From Victivallaceae bacterium (lineage in GTDB: Bacteria > Verrucomicrobiota > Lentisphaeria > Victivallales > Victivallaceae): a DNA stretch of 7,127 nucleotides. The notes below the pieces were generated by a model that did not search any database, had not been told where the DNA came from, and saw only the letters and a program-made list of their open reading frames with translations. Positions 1-5,531 of this stretch are shown here, one piece after another. The position numbers were made by a program, and so were the translations under genes. Positions within the stretch are counted from its first letter, which is position 1; each line of letters opens with the position of its first letter. The stretch spans positions 1-7,127 of the forward strand of contig JAQUOK010000153.1 in assembly GCA_028717165.1 (NCBI GenBank), in the 5' to 3' direction.

Positions 1-699
1 GAAATTGAAGGTGCGCCCGACAAAATGAAAAATGCAGCCGGAAAATTCGGACATGGCGGCGACTTCCTGCAATATGGGGCCGCCTTTTTCCCCGAACGGG
101 TCGCCGATGAAGAGAATGTCGAGAGCGGTTTTACCGGATGTTTCCGTTTCCCGCCGTTTCCAGTGTTTCAGGTTGATCCCGATCGGCAGTTCGACCAATT
201 GTTCGTCCGGTATCCCGAATTCTTCCCTCAAACCCTTGAGGTACCAGTTGCTCATGCCGAGAAAAACCGTACCGTGCCGCGCCAGTCGCTTTATGCCTTT
301 TTTGTAGAGCCATTCGATAAGCTTCGGCAGTGTAGCGTTCTTGTTGCTTGCCAGCGGGCGCAGGCTGGTCAACTGTTTTGCGGTGGCGTCTCCGTACATG
401 AGGTAACGGACGTTTTTATAAAGCGGAGCCCAGGCGGCGTAATGAAAAGTATCGATCAGGATAGTTTCGCAGCCGTCTTTTATTGCGTGTTCGGCGGCGG
501 CGCGCCCGGCGGCCAGGTACCATAAGCTTCTGAGACGGTGTTTTTCGACGGTCAGGCGATGGATGCCGCGCGCGTATTCCTCGATATGATAAAAACGGAA
601 ATCGGCGTCCCGGGTTTCGGCGAAATATTTTTCCCAGCGTTGGCGGACGGTGTTCCAGCCGCCTCCTGGGGCAATAGTGACGATTCCGATCTTTTCCAT
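1..699 (-). CDS. Glycosyltransferase family 4 (GT-B fold), N-terminal part; truncated by the window edge
   Basis: Reading from the ATG at 699 to the left edge gives 233 codons with no stop, so the C-terminus lies outside. The protein starts MEKIGIVTIAPGGGW, a typical first beta strand and glycine loop of a GT-B N-terminal domain. At residues 194-208 it enters the second Rossmann domain with DILFIGDPFGEKGGP, which resembles the 'FVG-x-(D)F-x-(R)KGG' start of the nucleotide-sugar-binding domain of family 4 enzymes. Related enzymes are about 350-400 residues, so roughly 60% is visible. It probably moves a sugar from an activated donor onto a growing surface polysaccharide at the inner face of the membrane; donor and acceptor cannot be read from the sequence. 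The preceding ORF stop (TAG 703-701) is one base before this ATG, and a GGAAAA stretch serves as ribosome site, so translation is likely coupled. Family call fairly sure, specificity unknown. Confidence 0.82.
   Translation of the reverse strand, partial: MEKIGIVTIAPGGGWNTVRQRWEKYFAETRDADFRFYHIEEYARGIHRLTVEKHRLRSLWYLAAGRAAAEHAIKDGCETILIDTFHYAAWAPLYKNVRYLMYGDATAKQLTSLRPLASNKNATLPKLIEWLYKKGIKRLARHGTVFLGMSNWYLKGLREEFGIPDEQLVELPIGINLKHWKRRETETSGKTALDILFIGDPFGEKGGPILQEVAAMSEFSGCIFHFVGRTFNF
653..690. repeat. 38-bp perfect direct repeat, copy 1 (inside the intact glycosyltransferase start)
   Basis: The 38 bases here, beginning TTCCAGCCGCCTCCTGGGGC and ending GATTCCGAT, recur without a mismatch at 795-832, 142 bp away. 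They encode IGIVTIAPGGGW plus two bases on the minus strand. Flanking homology continues on the start-codon side (CAT-A/G-CTATTTTCC) after a six-base length difference. Confidence 0.95.
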
Positions 700-718
700 A
701 CTATTTTCCTGTTTTGAC

Positions 719-794
719 TTCAGTTCTATCGGCGACGGCGAAGCTTGGAGCCGTCCGTCCGCAGGACGGTACTACCGCCGTCCGTCGTACGGAC
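719..794. repeat. Short palindromic intergenic element between the two direct-repeat copies
   Basis: It contains two perfect small hairpins: CCGTCC-GCA-GGACGG at 755-769 and GTCCGT-CGT-ACGGAC at 780-794. Its left part (TTCAGTTCTATCGGCGACGG at 719-738, then CGAAGCTT) closely resembles TTCAGTTTTACGGCAACGGC at 1915-1934, so the two places carry related modules of one dispersed repeat family. The element sits exactly in the spacer of the duplicated gene start, so it probably arrived together with the duplication. Confidence 0.65.
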
Positions 795-832
795 TTCCAG
801 CCGCCTCCTGGGGCAATAGTGACGATTCCGAT
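795..832. repeat. 38-bp perfect direct repeat, copy 2 (inside the decoy ORF)
   Basis: Identical to 653-690. This copy is followed directly, reading on the minus strand, by hairpin sequence instead of the rest of the glycosyltransferase gene. It is therefore the non-functional copy. Confidence 0.95.
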
Positions 833-848
833 TGTTTTGCGTTCCATG

Positions 849-1799
849 CTATTTTCCGGTTAATTCTTTTTTGGTTGATTTGGCTTCCGCCCAAGTGGTC
901 TTGCAATACGGGCCGCCGCCGATTTTGTAGTAAAAATTAATGCATATTTTCGCCAGCGCGATCAACATGACGCCCATTCTCTCCCGGATACTTCCGGCGT
1001 GTCTGCTTTCCTCATAAGTCCGGCGCAAATCCCGGTAAATTCGCCCGATCCGGCCATGCCGTGTTGATTTTTCGCGCTGTTTCGGGGTCGGTTCAGTATT
1101 TTCCGGGAACCGTAAATTCGCGTAGCGGTTTTCCAGTTCCTTCTGCCCCGCCAGTATCCGGATATAACGGCGGCGCCAGTCCGAAAACGAATCGACCCCG
1201 GCGGCAGTGACGAATGCCGCTTTCGTCAGGGAATTGTATCCTGAACTTACCAGTTCCAGATAACCGTCGTCGTTGATGGTGTCGCGCGGCATAAGTTCGA
1301 TGTCGAGCTCTTTGACCCGGGTTTTCAGTTTGCCGAGGCGCAGCATGTAGAGCCTGCCGATAACCCATTTCGGTTCCGGCGGTTCGGGTTCCGCCGCAAC
1401 GAAGTATTTGGCGAAGAAGGTTTTCTTTTCGTTAATAGACCAGGCGGTGCCGCCCGCCAGGATCAAATTTTCGTCGGAATTCAGCAGCTCCAGAAGTTTT
1501 TCGGCGGCTTGTTTATCCGCGCTTACGTCACCGTCGCAAAACATGACGATGTCGGTTGAAGCATGTTTTATGATTTCATGCCAGGCGTTGGCTTTGCCGG
1601 GATCGCTGGTGATAACCTGAACGAGTTTATTTTTTTCAGCGTATCGGGAAGCTATTTCAAAAGTATCATCGGTAGTACCGTTTACGCAAACGATAATTTT
1701 TCGGGGCGGCACGGTCTGCGCCAGCAGGCTGTCCAGGAGACCCGCTATATTTACCGCCTCATTTCTTGCCGGAACGCCGATGCAGTAAGCTGATTCCAT
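849..1799 (-). CDS. Glycosyltransferase family 2 (GT-A fold)
   Basis: A complete 316-residue protein starting MESAYCIGVPARNEAVNI. The P-x-R-N-E motif (residues 10-14) and CVNGTTDDT (38-46) are the usual GT-A nucleotide-sugar-binding start. DPGKANAW (66-73) precedes CDGDV, whose D89-x-D91 is the metal-binding DXD. NDDGYL (176-181) stands where family 2 enzymes carry the acceptor-side acidic (ED-like) catalytic motif, and SDWRRRYIRILAGQ follows as in longer family members. No clear multi-pass membrane region is visible, so it is probably a cytosolic or peripheral enzyme adding a sugar to a lipid-linked or polysaccharide acceptor. AAGGGA lies 6-11 bases before the ATG at 1799 and supports that start. 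The stop at 851-849 is separated by one base from an ATG at 847, part of a coupled series that ends in the family 4 gene. Family call is strong, substrate unknown. Confidence 0.9.
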   Translation of the reverse strand: MESAYCIGVPARNEAVNIAGLLDSLLAQTVPPRKIIVCVNGTTDDTFEIASRYAEKNKLVQVITSDPGKANAWHEIIKHASTDIVMFCDGDVSADKQAAEKLLELLNSDENLILAGGTAWSINEKKTFFAKYFVAAEPEPPEPKWVIGRLYMLRLGKLKTRVKELDIELMPRDTINDDGYLELVSSGYNSLTKAAFVTAAGVDSFSDWRRRYIRILAGQKELENRYANLRFPENTEPTPKQREKSTRHGRIGRIYRDLRRTYEESRHAGSIRERMGVMLIALAKICINFYYKIGGGPYCKTTWAEAKSTKKELTGK

Positions 1800-1827
1800 G
1801 ATGTTTCCCTTATATATCCGTGCGCTT

Positions 1828-1856
1828 AATATATACCGCTTCCGGAAATATGCCAG
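1828..1856 (-). promoter_or_regulatory. Weak sigma70-like promoter candidate for the family 2 glycosyltransferase
   Basis: On the minus strand a TATATT box (1833-1828) lies 17 bases after CTGGCA (1856-1851), which matches the -35 consensus at four of six positions. The expected start would leave a leader of about 20 bases with the AAGGGA ribosome site. The region is AT-rich, so a chance match is possible. Confidence 0.35.
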
Positions 1857-1890
1857 TTGGAAAAGTGGGACGTGGGATGTTTGGTTTTTT

Positions 1891-1936
1891 GGAGTGCGGC
1901 GGTCTTCCGCCGCTTTCAGTTTTACGGCAACGGCTT
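1891..1936. repeat. Dispersed GC-rich hairpin repeat in the 1800-2007 intergenic region
   Basis: A perfect seven-pair stem GCGGCGG-TCTT-CCGCCGC (1896-1913) is followed by TTCAGTTTTACGGCAACGGC. The second part matches the module at 719-746 in the same orientation. One plus-strand frame reads ECGGLPPLS, a peptide I have seen predicted from repeats of this sort in Verrucomicrobia and Lentisphaerota genomes; this is from memory and unchecked. It is not a gene. Confidence 0.6.
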
Positions 1937-1973
1937 ATTCGGCATAAAATCGGATTTTTCTTTTTTAAAGTCA

Positions 1974-2001
1974 TTGTTAATCCGCGACATGACGGTATAT
2001 T
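1974..2001 (+). promoter_or_regulatory. Possible promoter placing the transcript start at the ATG (leaderless) of the nucleotidyltransferase-HEPN gene
   Basis: TTGTTA (1974-1979) and TATATT (1996-2001) are 16 bases apart. The predicted transcription start, about seven bases after the -10 box, falls on the ATG at 2008. No Shine-Dalgarno sequence is visible before that ATG, which agrees with a leaderless message. Confidence 0.4.
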
Positions 2002-2007
2002 TTCCGT

Positions 2008-2895
2008 ATGAAAAAATCACTGGCACATCTTCCTTTAAATAAAAAACAGGAGCTTAGACGGCTCAAGTCGGTTATTCTGGAAAAAGCTCCGCAGACGCAG
2101 TTTATTATCCTGTTCGGCAGCCATGCGCGCGGCGACTGGGTCGATGACGAATACGTCGAAGACTATATCACCTACTCCTAACAAAAGCGATTTCGATATT
2201 CTGGTTATTACTGAAGACCGGGAAACCGCGCGCAACTCAAACCTCTGGACACAGGTGGAAAAAGAATATTACGGGGTTTTACGGAATCAACGTACGGTGT
2301 CGGAGATTATCAGCCATGACATAGAATATGTAAATACCGGCCTCCGGGAAGGACGTTACTTTTTCTCCGACATCAAAAAAGAAGGCGTCCTGCTTTACGA
2401 TTCCGGCAAATACAAGCTCGAAAGAAAACGTAAAATCGACCCATTGCGCCGGCTGGAAATAGCGGAAGAAGATTTTGAGCAATGGTTTGAAAGCGCAAAC
2501 GGATTCTTAAAAGGAGTTAGCTTTTATATTAGGGAAAAAGAATATAAAATTGCTGCTTTTGAACTTCATCAGGCGACGGAGCGTTTTTACAGTGCGGTAA
2601 TTCTGGTAGCTTCCGGTTACCGCCCGAAACTCCACAACATAGAAAAACTCGGCACGACAGCCGCAGCTATTATCCCGAATTCATAAAGGTTTTTCCAAGA
2701 AAAACCGCTGAGGAAGATCCTCTTTTCAAATTATTGAAAGACGCTTATATCGATGCCCGTTATAAAAAAGATTACAGCATTACGAAGGACGAGCTTGCTT
2801 ATCTGGCGAAACGTGTTGAAAAGCTCCGTGATTTAGTCGAAAAAACCTGCAAGGCCAGAATAGAAGATTTGAAAAAAGCAACAGTCAAGCAGTAA
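2008..2895 (+). pseudogene. Fused nucleotidyltransferase-HEPN domain protein, broken by two single-base frameshifts
   Basis: Three overlapping frames together make one family-length protein of about 295 residues. The ATG at 2008 starts MKKSLAHLPLNKKQELRRLK and contains the nucleotidyltransferase motif LFGSHARGDW (residues 35-44), then stops at TAA 2179-2181. The next frame resumes at once with KSDFDILVITED, supplying the acidic D-x-D of the same active site. It runs into the HEPN domain (AAFELHQATERFYSAVILVASGY) until TAA 2684-2686. From about 2666 the first frame continues with YYPEFIKVFPRKTAEEDPLF, then ARYKKDYSITKDELAYLAKRVEKLRDLVEK, to the stop at 2893-2895. An extra base near 2180 and a lost base near 2665 explain everything, and the overall frame is restored. 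Proteins of this architecture are related to MNT-HEPN toxin-antitoxin pairs, in which the nucleotidyltransferase modifies and silences the HEPN RNase; here both are on one chain. The gene is either decayed or the assembly has two indel errors. Confidence 0.8.
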
Positions 2896-2896
2896 C

Positions 2897-3157
2897 TTAA
2901 ACCAGGTTGCAATAGAATAATAAATTTTATCCCTGGAAGGGATATTTAACGTAGCCCAAGGCGACGCCTTGGGAATATTATCGTTCCCAAAATGTTCCCT
3001 GAAGGGGAACCTCAAAATACGAATTATAATTGAAGTTCCCCTTCAGGTAACAGGAACCGGTGGTAATATTTACCCGCCGCGTTGCGGCGGGCTACGCTGA
3101 ATAACCCTGTCAGGGGTAACGAAACAACAATATTATATTTTTGCAACTTGGTATTAA
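2897..3157. repeat. Composite palindromic element of about 260 bp, MITE-like, two inverted half-units
   Basis: The ends mirror each other: TTAA-ACCAGGTTGCAA at 2897-2912 against TTGCAACTTGGTA-TTAA at 3141-3157. Moving inward, both halves carry in order a CCC-loop-GGG hairpin (2930-2940 and 3104-3116), CGTAGCCC opening a strong hairpin (2950-2973; mirrored 3073-3096), an AATATTA-type box (TAATATT at 3064-3070 on the right), and a perfect 13-bp arm CCTGAAGGGGAAC (2998-3010) / GTTCCCCTTCAGG (3035-3047). AATTATAATT (3022-3031) lies at the centre. The central hairpin stem differs between halves (CCCAAGGC against CCCGCCGC) yet is fully paired in each. There is no ORF of note. It starts one base after a stop codon and ends 18 bases before the opposing ABC ATPase stop, so it may also end transcription from both sides. 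Confidence 0.75.
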
Positions 3158-3175
3158 ATCTTAACACGTCCCACG

Positions 3176-4165
3176 TTAACCCTTTTTCCATTTTTTTCTG
3201 CTTTCTTCGTTGCGGAAACAGGCGGAGCGCTGCCCGGAAGGAGAAACTTCTTCGAGTTTCGGGGTTTGCTGTCTGCATATGTCTGTTGCCAGGGGACAGC
3301 GCGGATGGAATGAACAGCCGGCGGGCGGATTGATCGGGGAGGGGACGTCGCCTTCCAGAATGATCCGTTTGCGTTTGCTTTCCGGGTCGATAGTCGGTAT
3401 GGCGGAGAGTAACGCCTGGGTGTAAGGATGGACGGGGGAGGCGCAAAGTTCTTTGGCGGGGCCGGATTCAACTATTTTCCCCAGGTACATGACGAGGATA
3501 TTTTTGCTGATATGCTCAACTACGGCCAGGTCATGGGCGATGAATAAAAACGCCGTTCCGGTCTGCTTCTGGATTTTGATCAGAAGATTTATTATCTGGG
3601 CTTGGACGCTCACGTCGAGAGCGGAAACCGGTTCGTCGGCAATAATGATATCCGGTTCCGCGGCCAGGGCCCGGGCGATGCCGATCCGCTGGCGCTGGCC
3701 GCCGCTGAACTGATGCGGATAACGGTACATGACGTCCGCTTCCAAACCGACCAGTTCGAGGAGTTCGGCGACCCGGTCAACCCGCTGCTGCCGGTCGAAA
3801 GCGGTATGAAGCTGTAATACTTCGTCGATGGCGGAGAATATAGTCAGGCGCGGGTTCAGGGAACCGTAAGGATCCTGAAATATCATCTGGAATTTTTTGC
3901 GGGCCTTGCGCAGTTCCCCGCCTTTGAGTTCGGCGAGGTTGACGCCGCCGATCGTAAACGCGCCGCCGCAGGGTTCCTCAAGCTTGACCAGGGCGCGCCC
4001 CAGAGTGCTTTTACCGCAGCCGCTTTCCCCGACCAGCCCCATGGTGGTTCCGGCCTCGATCTCAAAACTGACGCCGTCAACCGCCCGGACGAATTGCCTG
4101 GCTTTGAACCAGCCGTTTTTTACCGGGTACCAGACTTTCAGATCGTTGACTTTCACTAATGCCAT
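3176..4165 (-). CDS. oppF: Oligopeptide/dipeptide ABC transporter ATP-binding protein (OppF/DppF type)
   Basis: A 329-residue ATPase of the usual OppF/DppF length. In order: Walker A GESGCGKST (46-54), the Q-loop in FQDPYGSLNPR (Q97), the signature FSGGQRQRIGIARAL (153-167), Walker B IIIADEP (173-179), D-loop SALD and the switch histidine in FIAHD (H211). The C-terminal oligopeptide-transporter extension follows, with VHPYTQALL and the four-cysteine pattern CSFHPRC...C...SAC. It would hydrolyse ATP on the cytoplasmic side of a peptide importer as the partner of an OppD/DppD subunit. Neither that subunit nor permeases or a binding protein lie next to it here. An upstream in-frame ATG at 4282 would add 39 residues, but these are encoded by the inverted repeat at 4213-4280. 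The ATG at 4165 has AAAGGCGGCAAG just before it and the normal family N-terminus (MALVKVNDLKVWYPV), so I chose it. The gene lies 155 bases after the hydrolase gene in the same direction. Confidence 0.92.
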   Translation of the reverse strand: MALVKVNDLKVWYPVKNGWFKARQFVRAVDGVSFEIEAGTTMGLVGESGCGKSTLGRALVKLEEPCGGAFTIGGVNLAELKGGELRKARKKFQMIFQDPYGSLNPRLTIFSAIDEVLQLHTAFDRQQRVDRVAELLELVGLEADVMYRYPHQFSGGQRQRIGIARALAAEPDIIIADEPVSALDVSVQAQIINLLIKIQKQTGTAFLFIAHDLAVVEHISKNILVMYLGKIVESGPAKELCASPVHPYTQALLSAIPTIDPESKRKRIILEGDVPSPINPPAGCSFHPRCPLATDICRQQTPKLEEVSPSGQRSACFRNEESRKKWKKG

Positions 4166-4212
4166 CTTGCCGCCTTTGTGTAAAACGGAATATAGTTTTA
4201 TAAGTTTTCGGT

Positions 4213-4280
4213 GGAGGGCGAGCGTCCCCGCGAGCCTTTGAGTTTTTCGTATTTTCGGCTCATGAGGACATTCGCCCTCC
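4213..4280. repeat. Long inverted repeat (24-base arms, 20-base loop) between hydrolase and ABC ATPase genes
   Basis: The left arm GGAGGGCGAGCGTCCCCGCG-AGCC (4213-4236) and right arm (4257-4280, ending ATTCGCCCTCC) are complementary at 19 of 24 positions. All five differences are transitions, giving G-U or C-A oppositions. The outer nine pairs GGAGGGCGA/TCGCCCTCC are perfect. It is transcribed within the gap of a likely two-gene unit and could act as a processing or attenuating structure, or be a dispersed repeat. Read on the minus strand it gives EGECPHEP...RLAGTLALHR, a spurious extension of the ABC ATPase. Confidence 0.8.
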
Positions 4281-4320
4281 AAGGAAACAAGCGCCTTATA
4301 TATTTAAGCCCGGAATACGT

Positions 4321-5121
4321 TTATTTCAAATGCGAATGCGCTTTTTTTACCAGCGCGTCAAAGAGGCGCTGATGGGTTCTGCTGAACGGCGCCTGGAGTT
4401 CGGGATGCCATTGCACTCCGACAGTCCAGTCTCGCTGCTGGTCCTCGACCGCTTCGATACAGTCGTCGCTGACAGCGAAAGCGCTTATTTTGAGCCGTCC
4501 GGGGTGTCTGGCCGCATGGTGGTGAAATGACATTACTTCTATTGCGTCCCGGCCCAGTATTTTATGCAGTTTGGTGCCCGGCAGTATTTTCGTATGGTGT
4601 TTGCCCAGTCTGAAGAGGTTCGAACTGTGGCGGCGCAGTTTGTCATGGTGTTCGTCATAACATTCCAGTTTGCCGCCGTTGAATACGGTCAGGAGCTGCG
4701 CGCCGCGGCAGATGCAGAGCATCGGCAGGTTGTAGTTTTCATTGAGTTTCAATATCCGCAATTCCAGTTTGTCTCGCTCGAAATTAAGCAGGTCGGGAGT
4801 TAGTTTCAGGCCATCGTGGAGTTGAGGCGCGAGATCCTGCCCGCCGGTAAGGATTATTCCTGAAACCCGGTTCAATATATTTTCCAGCTTATCCATATCG
4901 GCGGGGCAGATGGTAAGCGTGGCGCCGCCTGCCCGCCAGACTGCGAAATCATAGGGAATGCGGAGATACTGCAGGAAATAAGGCCAGCGGCTGGATACCG
5001 CTACGGCGATCAGCGGGCCGCGCCTGCGGTTCCCGAACCTGAACAGCCATATCAGCGGCAGCGCGACGATTACCAGGGGCAGTCCGCAGAGCGCCAGCAG
5101 TAAAATCAATATTTTGTGCAT
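4321..5121 (-). CDS. Membrane-anchored peptidase C26 / class I glutamine amidotransferase-like hydrolase
   Basis: A 266-residue protein. Residues 3-27 (ILILLLALCGLPLVIVALPLIWL, then RFGNRRRG) form one strong hydrophobic segment followed by positive charges, so the enzyme is probably anchored with its domain in the cytoplasm. The rest matches the gamma-glutamyl-GABA hydrolase (PuuD-like) family. ILTGGQDLAPQLH (90-102) is the usual glycine-rich turn. LCICRGAQLL holds the nucleophile elbow with Cys138, and GVQWHPE supplies His239 and Glu241, so the catalytic triad is complete. FHHHAARHP is the substrate-side histidine segment. Family members free glutamate from gamma-glutamyl compounds; the actual substrate is unknown. 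No glutaminase partner domain is present. No strong Shine-Dalgarno is seen before the ATG at 5121, but the hydrophobic N-terminus starts there. Two palindromes lie 36-101 bases upstream. The ABC peptide-transporter ATPase follows, which would suit uptake and cleavage of peptides, but that link is inferred. Confidence 0.85.
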   Translation of the reverse strand: MHKILILLLALCGLPLVIVALPLIWLFRFGNRRRGPLIAVAVSSRWPYFLQYLRIPYDFAVWRAGGATLTICPADMDKLENILNRVSGIILTGGQDLAPQLHDGLKLTPDLLNFERDKLELRILKLNENYNLPMLCICRGAQLLTVFNGGKLECYDEHHDKLRRHSSNLFRLGKHHTKILPGTKLHKILGRDAIEVMSFHHHAARHPGRLKISAFAVSDDCIEAVEDQQRDWTVGVQWHPELQAPFSRTHQRLFDALVKKAHSHLK

Positions 5122-5156
5122 AGACGTTATTCATTAAGAAGTTATGGTTGAATGCG

Positions 5157-5186
5157 TAAAGCGCTTTGGACCTCTTTGGCGCTTTA
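5157..5186. promoter_or_regulatory. Perfect palindrome TAAAGCGC-N14-GCGCTTTA upstream of the hydrolase gene; candidate operator
   Basis: Eight-base arms at 5157-5164 and 5179-5186 are perfectly complementary with a 14-base spacer. On the minus strand the site reads AAAGCGC-CAAAGAGGTC-CAAAGCGC, so it is also a near direct repeat. It lies 36-65 bases before the hydrolase ATG, where an operator or leader hairpin would be expected. Confidence 0.45.
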
Positions 5187-5196
5187 AGATGATTGA

Positions 5197-5228
5197 GATG
5201 ACAAATATAGAATCTATATTTTGGCATC
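5197..5228. promoter_or_regulatory. 32-bp near-palindrome with a perfect 19-bp core, candidate regulatory site
   Basis: The core AAATATAGA-A-TCTATATTT (5203-5221) is a perfect odd palindrome. With one extra base on the right side the symmetry continues to GATG...CATC at 5197-5228. It is 76-107 bases before the hydrolase ATG. TATATT in its minus-strand reading could be a -10 box, but no matching -35 box is clear. Confidence 0.45.
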
Positions 5229-5289
5229 TTCTGCACTTTGTGCCATAAAATCTACATTCTTATTTCCAGCCATTTGCGCTTTCTTCTTT

Positions 5290-5475
5290 TTTGGGTGGGC
5301 CCTTAGTCCCCCAAACCCCCTCTGCGCCTTCCGCAGGCGGCGGCATGGCAATGCCCTGCACCTTTACGCTTCCTTTGCCCTGGTCTGTCCGCGTTATACC
5401 GGGAAGCCCCGGCTGCGCCGGATAACGCGAGCAAGGAATCTTCGCTCCCGCCCTGCGGGCACTGAGCTCGATTTG
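5290..5475. repeat. GC-rich block of small hairpins in the gene-free stretch 5229-5715
   Basis: This block stands out as GC-rich against AT-rich flanks. It carries GGCAT-GGCA-ATGCC (5342-5355), a larger stem GCGTTAT...ATAACGC (5391-5428) enclosing paired CCGG segments, and GCCC-TGC-GGGC (5450-5460). More than one minus-strand frame stays open without a plausible start or ribosome site; one reads ...NFQIELSARRAGAKIPCSRY... and ends GVWGTKGPPKKEESANGWK at a stop at 5262-5260. The pattern looks like a repeat or decayed insertion rather than a gene. No function is claimed. Confidence 0.4.
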
Positions 5476-5500
5476 AAAATTACCAACTGCGCCGAGTACT

Positions 5501-5531
5501 TCAGGGAAAACAAATTGTTGTTTTTCCCTGA
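5501..5531. repeat. Long stem-loop TCAGGGAAAACAA / TTGTTTTTCCCTGA
   Basis: A 13-base arm (5501-5513) and a 14-base arm (5518-5531) pair completely apart from one bulged base, around a four-base loop ATTG. There is no T-run after it on either strand outside the stem, so a standard terminator is doubtful. It could still end transcripts reading in from the HTH gene 185 bases away. Confidence 0.5.

Larger units (their letters stand above)
701..847 (-). pseudogene. 48-codon decoy ORF: duplicated start of the family 4 glycosyltransferase gene fused to a palindromic repeat
   Basis: An ATG at 847, one base after the family 2 glycosyltransferase stop, opens a frame that reads MERKTIGIVTIAPGGGW. Residues 6-17 are identical to the true gene's N-terminus (IGIVTIAPGGGW). 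It then runs into repeat-derived sequence (KSVRRTAVVPSCGRTAPSF...) and stops at 703-701, one base before the real ATG at 699. The stop-N-ATG arrangement and the GGAAAATAG ribosome-site context therefore occur twice in tandem. The simplest reading is a duplication of the gene start that came with a short hairpin element. The peptide itself is unlikely to have a function. Its translation could carry ribosomes across the insert and keep the downstream glycosyltransferase coupled to the upstream gene. Confidence 0.6.

Noticed and set aside
25..525. Plus-strand 166-residue ORF at the left edge
   Set aside because: It lies antisense to the clear family 4 glycosyltransferase, and its protein has no recognisable motif.
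2160..2195. Programmed +1 frameshift at TCC-TAA-C, similar in geometry to the release factor 2 site
   Set aside because: There is no upstream Shine-Dalgarno-like stimulator, and a second unrelated frameshift near 2665 would also be needed; simple indels are more likely.
2897..3157. Insertion sequence encoding its own transposase
   Set aside because: The element is only about 260 bp and holds no transposase ORF, so at most it is a non-autonomous element.
3024..3446. Minus-strand 140-residue ORF
   Set aside because: It overlaps the C-terminal part of the ABC ATPase in another frame and runs into the palindromic element; no ribosome site.
4166..4282. 39-residue N-terminal extension of the ABC ATPase
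   Set aside because: It is encoded by the inverted repeat; the ATG at 4165 has a ribosome site and the family N-terminus.
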